Shown: piece after piece, positions 25,416 to 34,001 of the stretch
Layout: the number at the start of each line of letters is the position of its first letter
Position numbering within the stretch: the first letter of the stretch is position 1
NCBI RefSeq assembly: GCF_000702945.1
Contig: NZ_JNLE01000005.1
Location: 248,001-312,000, forward strand
DNA from: Clostridium sp. KNHs205
Lineage (GTDB): Bacteria > Bacillota > Clostridia > Lachnospirales > Lachnospiraceae
DNA length: 64,000 bases
Direction of reading: 5' to 3'
Program-made: the position numbers and the translations under genes
Notes under the pieces: generated by a model
Seen by the model: only the letters and a program-made list of their open reading frames with translations
Told to the model about the DNA's origin: nothing
Database searches by the model: none

Positions 25416-26780
25416 TTGGACTCGAGTGAAGTCACGCGTATGATAATATTAGGTATTTTATTACTGCTATCCATATTTTTTTCGTCAGCAAGAACTGCTT
25501 TTACTACTGTTAACAAGCTGCGCATCCGCAGTCTTTCTGAAGAAGGTAATAAGAAAGCCAGACTGGTGAATGATTTACTGGAGAAACCGGCTAGAATGCA
25601 GAATACAATACTTATAGGCAATGTAATTATTAACCTGTCCATATCATCACTAGCTACCTCTCTTGCCCTTGATCATTTTACACCTGTCGGCGTTGTGATA
25701 ATAATAGCTGCACTTATCTTTGTTATGTTGATATTTGCAAGAATGATCCCTAATACACTGGCCGAAATGGATTCCGAGAAATTTGTCCTTCGTTTTGGCC
25801 GGCTGCTTTTGCTCTTTATCAGAATTATGTCTCCACTTACCTTTCTGGTCACAAGAATATCTTCTCTCATCCTAATGATTTTTCATGTCAACACACGTGA
25901 GAAGGCCTCTGTTATCACAGAGGATGAACTTCGTTCCATTGTTGAGGTAAGCCATGAAGAAGGTGTTATCGAGATGGAAGAGAAACAGATGATTACCAAT
26001 GTAGTGGATTTCGGTGATTCCATGGCAAAAGATGTTATGGTTCCCCGTGTGGATATGGTATTTGCAGAAGTTTCCCTATCCTATGATGAATTAGTGGAGC
26101 TTTTTTCCAAGGATAAGTACACACGAATGCCCGTCTACAGTGAATCCAGGGATAATGTAATAGGTATACTGAATTTAAAAGATATTTTCTTTTACCAGGG
26201 CAGTAAAGAAGAATTTCAGATAAAAGATATCATGAGAGAACCTTACTTTACTTATGAATACAAGAAAACCACAGAACTGTTAAAGGAAATGCGTAAAAAC
26301 TATGTATCCCTGGCCATCGTCCTCGATGAATACGGCACGACTACCGGTCTTATCACACTGGAGGATCTGCTGGAAGAAATCGTTGGAGAAATTCGTGATG
26401 AATATGATGCGGATGAAGAAGACAGTATTCGCAAGATATCTGATACTGAATATATTGTAGATGGAAATACGAAACTGGATGAGATAAATGACGCTCTGGA
26501 TCTTGAACTTGAATCAGATGACTATGATTCTATAGCAGGACATTTAATATATCTTTTGGACCATCTGCCGGAAGTCGGCGAGAGTATTACAGAAGACAAT
26601 ATTATCTACACGGTTGATGCCGTCATGAAGAATCGAATCGATAAAGTACATATTGTACTTATACCGGAAAATTCTGATTCAGCAGACAGCATGAACACTC
26701 TATCTGATAATTCACCCCAGGAGAATTCTGATAGTATTCCTGTAGCAGAAAGCAATCTTGAACATATCACTCAAGAATAA
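25416..26780 (+). CDS. CNNM/CorC-type membrane protein (DUF21, CBS pair, CorC_HlyC)
   Basis: 454 aa from a TTG at 25416, with GGAG 8 bp upstream; ATGs further up are in frame but lack an SD. Domain order is DUF21 with three or four membrane helices (residues 7-165), then two CBS domains (about 190-320: the first around DVMVPRVDMVFAE, the second around DIMREPYFTYEYKKT) and the CorC_HlyC domain (about 335-415, DEYGTTTGLITLEDLLEEIVGEI leading in). Such proteins are linked to Mg and Co homeostasis or were once called haemolysins. The acidic C-terminal tail of about 30 residues is unusual but unstructured. Single-gene unit. Confidence 0.88.
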   Translation: MDSSEVTRMIILGILLLLSIFFSSARTAFTTVNKLRIRSLSEEGNKKARLVNDLLEKPARMQNTILIGNVIINLSISSLATSLALDHFTPVGVVIIIAALIFVMLIFARMIPNTLAEMDSEKFVLRFGRLLLLFIRIMSPLTFLVTRISSLILMIFHVNTREKASVITEDELRSIVEVSHEEGVIEMEEKQMITNVVDFGDSMAKDVMVPRVDMVFAEVSLSYDELVELFSKDKYTRMPVYSESRDNVIGILNLKDIFFYQGSKEEFQIKDIMREPYFTYEYKKTTELLKEMRKNYVSLAIVLDEYGTTTGLITLEDLLEEIVGEIRDEYDADEEDSIRKISDTEYIVDGNTKLDEINDALDLELESDDYDSIAGHLIYLLDHLPEVGESITEDNIIYTVDAVMKNRIDKVHIVLIPENSDSADSMNTLSDNSPQENSDSIPVAESNLEHITQE

Positions 26781-26809
26781 ATCCTATCTTTAAATATATT
26801 ATTGGTCTA

Positions 26810-27766
26810 TTATGGAATGCACTTATTGCAGGGGAATGCCCCCTCTTTAGCGCATTCCTCTTTTGTATAATAGGGTATGCCCTTATCGGTTAATACCTCC
26901 TCGCAATTCTCTCTGTGATAATACTTTTTCCCCAGCTTTCCTGTTATGTAGAATACCTTAGCTTTCGATATCCTTGCTCCACCAAAGACATAGCGGTTAT
27001 AGGTATCAAGGGCAGCTGCATTATACGGGTAGCCCTGAAAGAGTACAAAAAGACTTACATCGTCTATTGTTCTGTCCCAATCTGTTCTATCAATCTCAGG
27101 CAGCCAGAACTCATAGGTTATTCCAAAATCCGAAGCAATACTGTTGTAGTAATTGATATAGAGGTTCATATTCTTACTGATTGACTGAGTAATCGTCTTT
27201 CTTCGTATCCTTTCAAAGACGTCATCATCCTTTAGGAAGCTGCATTCAGTCAAAGCTCTGATATCTCTATAATCTCCCGCCCAGATTTCCATGCTTTCCT
27301 TCTCAAACAGTATAATTTCATCTCCCATAGTAAACTTTATAACATAAAAGTCATCTTCATATACATAGTAAAGCTTCTCACTCCATCTTTTATCAAGCTT
27401 CTGCTCACTACCCGATAAAATCTCTGCGGTATAGTATATATAAAATCCGTCTCTGTCTGTAACCAATATTACAGGTATGTATCTGTTAAGCTGCTCTTCC
27501 TGAAAAGACTGACCCATTACCCCAAAATTAGCATACAGAGAGGAGAAGAACTGCTCCACTGCCTTTTCCTTATTAGTAAACAGCTTACGGCTGCTGTCAG
27601 CTTCTACCAAATAGAAACATCCGTCATCCACTGCATTATCAAGAGCCGTATTATAGGCATTGGTCTTCTCTGCCACTGCTCCCAGCTGTTGAAACCGAAT
27701 ATCCAGTATACTAAAGACTAATATTTCAATTACAAGAAAAACAAGGCAAAGATCACTCAACTTCAT
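26810..27766 (-). CDS. Tad-like locus: membrane-anchored protein with C-terminal Cys-rich domain
   Basis: 318 aa; last gene of the pilin-like set. An N-terminal helix (SDLCLVFLVIEILVFSILDI, residues 4-23) anchors a long outer domain. There is no lipobox or clear prepilin cleavage site. The last 45 residues read YYHRENCEEVL, then PYYTKEECAKEGAFPCNKCIP. This Y-H-x3-C...C...P-C-x2-C pattern is the small metal-binding-like module seen at the C-terminus of some secreted nucleases. Here it caps a surface-anchored protein. The start overlaps the preceding gene by 14 bp. Function is unknown; a minor pilin or tip component is an inference from position. Confidence 0.7.
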   Translation of the reverse strand: MKLSDLCLVFLVIEILVFSILDIRFQQLGAVAEKTNAYNTALDNAVDDGCFYLVEADSSRKLFTNKEKAVEQFFSSLYANFGVMGQSFQEEQLNRYIPVILVTDRDGFYIYYTAEILSGSEQKLDKRWSEKLYYVYEDDFYVIKFTMGDEIILFEKESMEIWAGDYRDIRALTECSFLKDDDVFERIRRKTITQSISKNMNLYINYYNSIASDFGITYEFWLPEIDRTDWDRTIDDVSLFVLFQGYPYNAAALDTYNRYVFGGARISKAKVFYITGKLGKKYYHRENCEEVLTDKGIPYYTKEECAKEGAFPCNKCIP

Positions 27767-28268
27767 CTCGAATCATTCCCCCATAGGTAACCAGTATGGA
27801 AACCTCACTGTTATTTCCTCTGGATAGAGAAGAAGCTATTCTTCCTGCCATGGTCTTATTACGGTTTACTACCTTAATGGATATGTAGTCCCCCTGTGTA
27901 AAATAATAATCTTTTCCTTCATCAAAAGCCTTATAAATTTCCTCTTCATAGGTATTATAAAAATAACTATCGACCTTATCCAAGACTGTATCCGTGATTT
28001 CATCATAAGCAGGAGCAACTCTTTTATGAGCATGTAAAATCTCCAGATTATACAGATTACCGGTTTTATCTATTCGTTCAATGTAATCTTTATACATATT
28101 CTGTGTTAATACTCCTGACATTCTTATATTGTCTGTAAGGCGTATGGTTTCCTGGGTTACATACAGCTGACTGATAGAATCCTGTTTCTGAGCCATATAG
28201 AGCAGCGGTGCTATAAACAATAATATAACTCCTGCAAATATGGCAACTACTTTTCCAAAAGCGTCCAT
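27753..28268 (-). CDS. Tad-like locus: pilin/pseudopilin-like membrane protein (171 aa)
   Basis: 171 aa, start at 28268 after AGGAGG. Residues 8-26 (AIFAGVILLFIAPLLYMA) are a single N-terminal hydrophobic helix, followed by a hydrophilic domain beginning QKQDSISQLYVTQETIRLTDNIR, a lead-in typical of TadE/F-like pseudopilins where a helix runs straight on from the membrane. No lipobox and no clear G/E prepilin cleavage site. Spacing to its neighbours is 17 bp upstream and a 14-bp overlap downstream, so it is co-translated with them. Role in a surface filament is inferred from the locus. Confidence 0.7.
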   Translation of the reverse strand: MDAFGKVVAIFAGVILLFIAPLLYMAQKQDSISQLYVTQETIRLTDNIRMSGVLTQNMYKDYIERIDKTGNLYNLEILHAHKRVAPAYDEITDTVLDKVDSYFYNTYEEEIYKAFDEGKDYYFTQGDYISIKVVNRNKTMAGRIASSLSRGNNSEVSILVTYGGMIRDEVE

Positions 28269-28285
28269 TCAACTGCCTCCTGTCC

Positions 28286-28681
28286 TTATTTCTCCATGTG
28301 GGTATAGCTTATCTCTGTTATATGCTTATTACCGTCCAAGGTATATTCCTTAAGATAAACTCCCTCTTTAATAACCGTATAATCAAAAAAATCCGGTTGA
28401 AATATTTCCTTTGTGTAGGCCGTTCCGTCAATTACCAGGTTAATCTCCATATCGCCAAGTAAAGTACCAATAATTTCTCCTTTAGTGGCTGTCAGCTTAC
28501 TGTCATCTACCGAAGTATTCTGCAATTCCTGCTCTCTGATAATATTCTGTCTGAATACAGAAGCTTTAAGCAGCCGTATACTGTTATTGACCTGCTCAGA
28601 ACCTAGCACTAATAAACTGACAGCCATACAGAACAAAATTACATTTGTCCCCATGGTGAGGAATTTATTTAACTGTTCCAT
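28286..28681 (-). CDS. Tad-like locus: pilin/pseudopilin-like membrane protein (131 aa)
   Basis: 131 aa with one N-terminal helix (about residues 10-30, TNVILFCMAVSLLVLGS), then a short outer domain with beta-like segments (GTLLGDMEINLVIDGTAY). It starts 2 bp after the previous gene's stop and lacks its own clear SD, so translation is probably coupled. Same topology as its neighbours. Not assigned to a named family. Confidence 0.7.
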   Translation of the reverse strand: MEQLNKFLTMGTNVILFCMAVSLLVLGSEQVNNSIRLLKASVFRQNIIREQELQNTSVDDSKLTATKGEIIGTLLGDMEINLVIDGTAYTKEIFQPDFFDYTVIKEGVYLKEYTLDGNKHITEISYTHMEK

Positions 28682-28683
28682 AA

Positions 28684-29133
28684 TTACTTCTGTATAAAGG
28701 AAATACCGATAATAGTTGAATTAGAATCCCTTAATATAGCACCTGTAAATTGGGCTTTCTGATTGATGTAAAAATTACTGGTGATAGTTTGTGTGTCCTT
28801 AACAGAGGCAGAGCTTACTTCCCCAATTTTACTGTCTGAATCAGAGAGCAGACGATTATAATAAACAACAGATTTCTTCGTTGTAACCTTGACTGCGATA
28901 TCTTCATTTTTAAATTTATTTATTGCATTGATAACCTCACTACCTGTAACATCCAATCCGTCATACATGACCTTGTCAGATTCAGCAAATTCCTTGTTCA
29001 TACGACTGATCTGCCCTGTGCCATTTGTTGCAGCTGCATTAGCCTCCCTGCTTATGTAAAAACCCAATCCTACTACTAAACAAGTAATGATCACTCCTGC
29101 CGCCAGTATTAAACCTTTTAATGCATTTTCCAT
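28684..29133 (-). CDS. Tad-like locus: pilin-like membrane protein (149 aa)
   Basis: 149 aa, start at 29133 after AAAGGAG. Residues 6-27 (KGLILAAGVIITCLVVGLGF) form one helix, then YISREANAAATNGTGQIS and an outer domain. It resembles short Flp-type prepilins in having a very short positively charged N-terminus and a glycine-rich helix, but no class-specific cleavage motif is certain. It is first of the four small membrane-protein genes, 1 kb downstream of the platform gene; the minisatellite occupies part of its 5' region. Major subunit is a guess from position. Confidence 0.7.
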   Translation of the reverse strand: MENALKGLILAAGVIITCLVVGLGFYISREANAAATNGTGQISRMNKEFAESDKVMYDGLDVTGSEVINAINKFKNEDIAVKVTTKKSVVYYNRLLSDSDSKIGEVSSASVKDTQTITSNFYINQKAQFTGAILRDSNSTIIGISFIQK

Positions 29134-29285
29134 TTTAATTTCTCCTTTTTTCGTTTTCTATTTTTGCTTCTATTTTTTGTTCTATTTCGCTTCTGTTTTG
29201 CTTCTACTTCTGCTTCTGCATTTGGTTCTATACTTTTATTACTGCTTATCTGCTATTGCTTTTCTGTTATTGCTTTTCCGTTTTG

Positions 29286-29557
29286 CTTTTCAGTTTTACA
29301 TTTCTGTTTTACATTTCTGTTTTACATTTCTGTTTTGCTTATCTGTTTTGCTTATCTGTTTTGCATTTCTGTTTTGTATTTCTGTTTTGTATTTCTGTTT
29401 CGCATTTCTGTTTTTCATTTCTGTTTCTCATTTCTGTTTTTCATTTCTGTTTCTCATTTCTGTTTCACATTTCCGTTTCACATTTCTGTTTCTCATTTCT
29501 GTTTCTCATTTTTGTTTCTCATTTCTGTTTCGCATTTCCGTTTCGCATTTCTGTTTG
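29286..29557. repeat. 13-bp minisatellite, 21 copies in phase
   Basis: The unit CATTTCTGTTTYN repeats 21 times without a break in phase, with scattered substitutions (for example CTTATCTGTTTTG and CATTTCCGTTTCG). The flanks to about 29150 and 29670 are degenerate versions. On the transcribed minus strand it is purine-rich GAAACAGAAATG. Substitutions cluster by neighbour, as expected of slippage-driven expansion. Confidence 0.9.
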
Positions 29558-29887
29558 CTATTTATTTTGCTTCTACTTTGCTTTTATGCTCTTATTTTTG
29601 CTTACTGTTTTTGCTTCCATTTTTACTTTCAATTTTTACTTCTTTTGCTTGCATTTTTTATTCCTCTTTTTTGTTCTATTTATAATGCCCCATAACAGTG
29701 GACACATTATTTAGTGGATACCTGTCCTTCAGACATTCTTACTAGATATATCCTTAATTATTGACACTGTTCATCTATTGTTCCCTTTTTCTCGGACACA
29801 TCCTTTAATTAATGTTTAATCCAAATGGCTGATTCCATTGCTATGTGACTACCAAAATGCTAAAAGTCTTGTTTCCATAGGATTTCA

Positions 29888-30101
29888 GGCAAATTGTATA
29901 AAAAAGAAAGAACGAATGCGCCTATGAAAAGGTATTAGAAGTCCTTTTCTCTGGATATTTTGCGCTATATGATAAAGCAGATTGTCTGAGCGAAGCGAGT
30001 TATCTGCTTTACCATATGTCAAGCGCAAAATCTCCAGAGAATTAGGACTTCTTATACCTTGTAATCGAAGCATGAGTTTTTTCTTTTTTATACAATTTGC
30101 C
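29888..30101. repeat. 214-bp imperfect palindrome (MITE-like)
   Basis: The left arm from 29888 begins GGCAAATTGTATAAAAAAGA; its complement ends the right arm at 30101. Arms of about 95 bp match over most of their length (GGTAT, AGAAGTCC, TCTCTGGA, TTTTGCGCT and AAAGCAGAT are all mirrored) and flank a 19-nt loop at 29983-30001. No frame with an SD lies inside. The length and near-perfect ends suit a non-autonomous transposable element or a very stable RNA hairpin. Confidence 0.8.
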
Positions 30102-30160
30102 GTCCCCCTTCCAACCCCCTGACCTTTAACACTTAACGCTTAACACATTAACAAAGAAAT

Positions 30161-32185
30161 CTACCCACCAATCCCATTTATCTGTTCCATATAGACTTTA
30201 TACATCCTAAGTCCTTCTGTAACAAAAGGAAGAATCAGATACAGACCCACCGTCAGAATAAAAGGTACAAAAGCAATAGTTTTACCCAATATAGATTTAT
30301 CCTGTATGGCGATTTCATTGTCTAGAGCTCTTTTATCAATATAGTTATTCCTTTCCTGCTCCACATCCTCAAAAGCTTTGTAAACTCCAAGCTTATCACT
30401 GCTCTGTAATCCATCAACTATTTTACAAAAAGGTCTGAAAGGTTCCTTCTCCTTTAATTCCTCAAGAGCTTCTCTTTCGTCGATGCTTAACTTTCTGCTG
30501 CATTCTCTGACAGAACTTTGAAAGATATAAGAAAATTCCTCCATCCATTCTATTATAATTTCCGTATCTGCTCTCTTGATATTACGAAGAATCACTATTA
30601 TGGATTGAAAGGAAAATACCTCATCCTCCATATCCCGCTGCCTTACTTTCTTTAGCAGTAACAGTCTAAAACTTGGAATATAGTAAAACCCCCAGGCTGC
30701 CAGAAATACTGCCAGAAGCTCATACCACTTAAAATACTCCTTTTCAATGGCCTTTAATCTTGCATAAATGTCCTCAGAAGCCATTCTTTGAAGGTATTTC
30801 TCTTTAATTTTCGCCTCTTTCTCAACTATCCTGGTAATCTCCTCAGATGTAATATTACTGCCAAGAAATTTATTGGTATAATTTATTACCGCCAACGACA
30901 AAGCCATAGCTTTTTCTTCTGATATGGCACTGTCTGAATAGTTAATATTCCTGGTCAGCTCCAATTTCCTGTTAGCTCCATGAATATAAAAAGATAATAA
31001 GCTACAGATTAGAAAGCCAGCAATACTAAAAAGCACGCTCTTTAAGATAAACTGCCTGACCCCAAGATTCTCACCATGCAGTCTTAAGAATTCTTGTTTC
31101 TTTAGCAGCTTCCCATAATTTTTATATTGGTATGAATCAAGAATCTGCCTGATACTTTTCCTGTTCTCTAAAGCTTCTAATAAAACTGCCTCTCGTTGAG
31201 ACGGTTTTCTTTCTTCTCTGAGAGCCATCAGCAATTGATAAGAAAAGAAAGTAATGAGAAATATTACAGCCATTAATAGAATTCCTGCTGTTCCCCTGTA
31301 AAAGTTAATAAGCTGCGGTAAACTTATAACAGCCCAGTTCTCAATAGCTTTTAAGAACAGCACAGGAAGTACCGTTACAAAGGTAAGACCGGAGAAAAGA
31401 TATTGAATTTTGCTTCGTTTTAATATTTCCATATGGATTTCCTGTCTTAAATGAGCAATATTGACCAGCAGCAATGATCTTCCTTCTTCAGTCTTTGTAT
31501 CTCCATATGTATTGATTATCAGACAAAGTGCCAGAAAGGTTTTTATGAATTTATCGGGAACATAACTAAGATACTCCTCCTTCTTCCTTTCACTTTCAGA
31601 GGAAGTAAGTATATCATAAATACAGCCGGCATGAAGTTTCAATGGTTTATCTGTATTCTGCATAGCTTCATAGATAGCTTCATCAAGTATCCCGTGGCTC
31701 TGATAATATTCTCTTACCTCACAAAGAAATATATCAAACTGTTCCAGCAGCTTCTTCCTCTCTCTTCCCTCTTCCCAGAATACGATACTGTTACCTGCAA
31801 CATATAAATAAAATATGGATAACCATAGATAATACCAGGTCCCTCCAAAAAGAAGCAGTATCGCCAACATTACAACAACGATGCACCAGAGCTTAACTGT
31901 TACTTTTACAGCTTTTTTCTCTATTAACCTTACTTCACCGGGATAGAGAATAGCGTATCTTTCCGTCAGACTTTTTATAAAAGCCCTTATAAAAATTATT
32001 CTGCTCAGTAAATCGTAAAGTATATACCAATAGTCCCTGCTGACTTTTGTTCTATCTTTCAGAAAGATGCTATAGGTCCCTCTGTATTCAATTTGCTTTC
32101 TTAGCAGAAACATCAGAAAAAGTATAAGCAGTACAAAAATACCCAAAAGTCCCGCTGCCAAACGAATCATAAAAATATTATCCAT
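30161..32185 (-). CDS. Tad-like locus: large platform protein (TadB/TadC-like, possible fusion)
   Basis: 674 aa. Hydrophobic segments are at about 8-28, 98-135, 265-290, 300-325, 385-405, 490-515 and 640-660, with long cytoplasmic loops between. GspF/T2SSF-type features appear twice: a helical cytoplasmic stretch before a helix pair near 150-290, and again near 520-660 (residues RALDNEIAIQDKSILGK precede the last helix). TadB and TadC are normally two proteins of about 300 aa, so one chain of double length looks like a fusion. It overlaps the TadA-like gene by 8 bp. The family call rests on topology, size and context, not on a long sequence match. Confidence 0.7.
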   Translation of the reverse strand: MDNIFMIRLAAGLLGIFVLLILFLMFLLRKQIEYRGTYSIFLKDRTKVSRDYWYILYDLLSRIIFIRAFIKSLTERYAILYPGEVRLIEKKAVKVTVKLWCIVVVMLAILLLFGGTWYYLWLSIFYLYVAGNSIVFWEEGRERKKLLEQFDIFLCEVREYYQSHGILDEAIYEAMQNTDKPLKLHAGCIYDILTSSESERKKEEYLSYVPDKFIKTFLALCLIINTYGDTKTEEGRSLLLVNIAHLRQEIHMEILKRSKIQYLFSGLTFVTVLPVLFLKAIENWAVISLPQLINFYRGTAGILLMAVIFLITFFSYQLLMALREERKPSQREAVLLEALENRKSIRQILDSYQYKNYGKLLKKQEFLRLHGENLGVRQFILKSVLFSIAGFLICSLLSFYIHGANRKLELTRNINYSDSAISEEKAMALSLAVINYTNKFLGSNITSEEITRIVEKEAKIKEKYLQRMASEDIYARLKAIEKEYFKWYELLAVFLAAWGFYYIPSFRLLLLKKVRQRDMEDEVFSFQSIIVILRNIKRADTEIIIEWMEEFSYIFQSSVRECSRKLSIDEREALEELKEKEPFRPFCKIVDGLQSSDKLGVYKAFEDVEQERNNYIDKRALDNEIAIQDKSILGKTIAFVPFILTVGLYLILPFVTEGLRMYKVYMEQINGIGG

Positions 32186-34001
32186 TCTGTAAGGTTCCTC
32201 CTCCCTTTATAAATTCTCTGTATTCCTGTCTTTCTGATTCCCGCAGATTATAAAGGATATGCTCCTGGCTTTTATCAGAAAAGCCTTGCTGCATGACATA
32301 CCTGCCTTCTATAAAGGACAGGATATCCCTTGTTTCAAATGTCACCGGACTTGTCCTTCTTTTATAATATTCCTGGGTTGCTTCTATCAGTCCGCCGGGT
32401 AAGTCCTTCTTATAATAAGGGATTATCTCGGTTATTCTTGAGATATAGCGGTGACCGTTTTTATTCTCCATATGAATGTCAATATTTATGGCATTGGCTG
32501 CCTGATATTCCGCCAGGTCTTCCTTGTGAAAACCTCCCTCTCTAAGCTGTGCAATCTTAAAATAAGAAATTAAATCTTGTGTGGTCTCTGCATGATGAGA
32601 AAATAGTGTCATTTTCGAAATCTGAGCGATTTCAATAAGGTAATTGGCAGTTTCATGTGATGCAACCTCACCTAATATAAGTACTGTGCCGTCAGTTTTC
32701 TTCATAACATTTAAAATATCCTGTCCTGAAACTTCAGGGCTATCTCTTAATGACAGTATGTTACGTTTTGGATAGGCTTTATTTAGATTAAGCTCATATA
32801 CCTGCTCATAGACACGAATTGGGTAGCTTTCTTCAATATACTGTATCAGTAGTTTTAACAAGGTTGTTTTACCGCTCCCCATTTCTCCTGTAATGGCAAT
32901 GGATAAGCATCCTTTAACCATCCATTTAAGAAGTTCAATTACCTGATCCGATCCTTTCTCCTTTAGAACCTTACTTATATCCATAGCAGTTATATTGTCG
33001 TGTTTCCGAACAAAGAATGCCCAGCCTACTGATATGGGCGGGCGGAATACTACTACCCTTGAACCGTCCTTCATGTCATTTACAAGATACCCTCTGGTTT
33101 CGCTTAAGAAACCGGGGTTATTATGCCTGTATATACTTTTGCATACACGTATAAGTTCTCTTTCCGAAGGAAAGCGCAGAAAATCAAGTCTTATAGTTCT
33201 TCCTTTGAAGAAAATCCACACATCAAGCAGACTCTCTTCCGCTTTTATACCAGAATCATACTTATCTTTATCTTCTATCTTTTTAACAGCCAGCCCTCCT
33301 TCAAAGAAAGCTGCCCTTCCTGGAATATTCCCTGACAGATTTCCTGCTGAAATACCTGCTGAAACACCATCGAGCTTCATCTCCCTTAACCTGTCTATTA
33401 TACCAAACCCTCTGTACTGCTGATATACTCTCTGGGCTATTATATCTATCTTATCCTCAAAAGACAGGTAAGTTATTTCTTTAAAATATGCCTTTTCCAA
33501 ATCAACATTGGTAATGATATATGCTGTATCCAGGTGATTCTTTTCAAGAAACATTTTAAGCCCGTCTTTCCTGTATTCTTTATAATACAGCTGCAGCAAT
33601 ATCTCGAATTTATCCTGTCCAGACAGCTTATCTGCATTATTAAAAGGAATGACTTTCTCTACGTTCTCTTCGTTCAGCATTACTTTATGCAGAAGAATTT
33701 CTTTGATGTAATCCTTAATATATGCCTTCGCTTCCTCATCACCTTCCGCAGATTTCTTAAGGCACTTCTTTATAAGCTTCTTAATATTTTCTCGCTTCAT
33801 AGTTTCTTTCTGGTTAAGGTTTAAGCTCCTGAAATCTTTATCAAGGATTCCCGCAAATACACCATCTACTGCCTTTACGATTTCTTCGACAGAGTAATTG
33901 TCAGGCCGCTTTTCTTCTTTCCTGTCCGGTTTCAGGCTTAAAGCTGCAAATACGACCATCCCTGTAATCAGCAGAAGGATAATAAAAAAGTTAAGTAACA
34001 T
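32178..34001 (-). CDS. Tad-like locus: TadA/GspE-family ATPase with an N-terminal membrane anchor
   Basis: 607 aa, start at 34001 after GGGAGG. The C-terminal 300 residues are a secretion ATPase: Walker A GEMGSGKTT at 372-380, Walker B-like VLILGEVASHETA near 440-452 and His box FSHHAETT at 467-474. In TadA proteins the Walker B reads V-G-E-x-R-x-x-E; the Arg is absent here. The N-terminus is a hydrophobic helix (FFIILLLITGMVVFAALS, residues 5-22). Typical TadA/CpaF proteins are soluble, so the anchor is unusual. Residues 30-240 form an extended helical N-domain. It would power assembly of the pilin-like subunits through the platform protein encoded next. Confidence 0.88.
   Translation of the reverse strand: MLLNFFIILLLITGMVVFAALSLKPDRKEEKRPDNYSVEEIVKAVDGVFAGILDKDFRSLNLNQKETMKRENIKKLIKKCLKKSAEGDEEAKAYIKDYIKEILLHKVMLNEENVEKVIPFNNADKLSGQDKFEILLQLYYKEYRKDGLKMFLEKNHLDTAYIITNVDLEKAYFKEITYLSFEDKIDIIAQRVYQQYRGFGIIDRLREMKLDGVSAGISAGNLSGNIPGRAAFFEGGLAVKKIEDKDKYDSGIKAEESLLDVWIFFKGRTIRLDFLRFPSERELIRVCKSIYRHNNPGFLSETRGYLVNDMKDGSRVVVFRPPISVGWAFFVRKHDNITAMDISKVLKEKGSDQVIELLKWMVKGCLSIAITGEMGSGKTTLLKLLIQYIEESYPIRVYEQVYELNLNKAYPKRNILSLRDSPEVSGQDILNVMKKTDGTVLILGEVASHETANYLIEIAQISKMTLFSHHAETTQDLISYFKIAQLREGGFHKEDLAEYQAANAINIDIHMENKNGHRYISRITEIIPYYKKDLPGGLIEATQEYYKRRTSPVTFETRDILSFIEGRYVMQQGFSDKSQEHILYNLRESERQEYREFIKGGGTLQNG

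Larger units (their letters stand above)
29134..30160. other. 1-kb non-coding gap inside the Tad-like locus
   Basis: Separates the platform protein gene from the pilin-like genes. From 29150 to 29670 the plus strand is pyrimidine-rich and built largely of 13-bp repeats; 29888-30101 is a long palindrome. Three overlapping plus-strand frames over the repeat arise because a 13-bp unit keeps all frames open; none has an SD or a plausible protein composition. Confidence 0.7.

Noticed and set aside
29286..29557. Minisatellite considered as a CRISPR array or origin iteron set
   Set aside because: 13-bp units without spacers and no replication initiator in the vicinity.
29087..29714. Three overlapping plus-strand frames encoding Phe/Ser/Cys-rich hydrophobic repeats
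   Set aside because: They are produced by the 13-bp repeat, which keeps all three frames open. None has an SD, and the translation is a cyclic 13-residue repeat with no natural composition.
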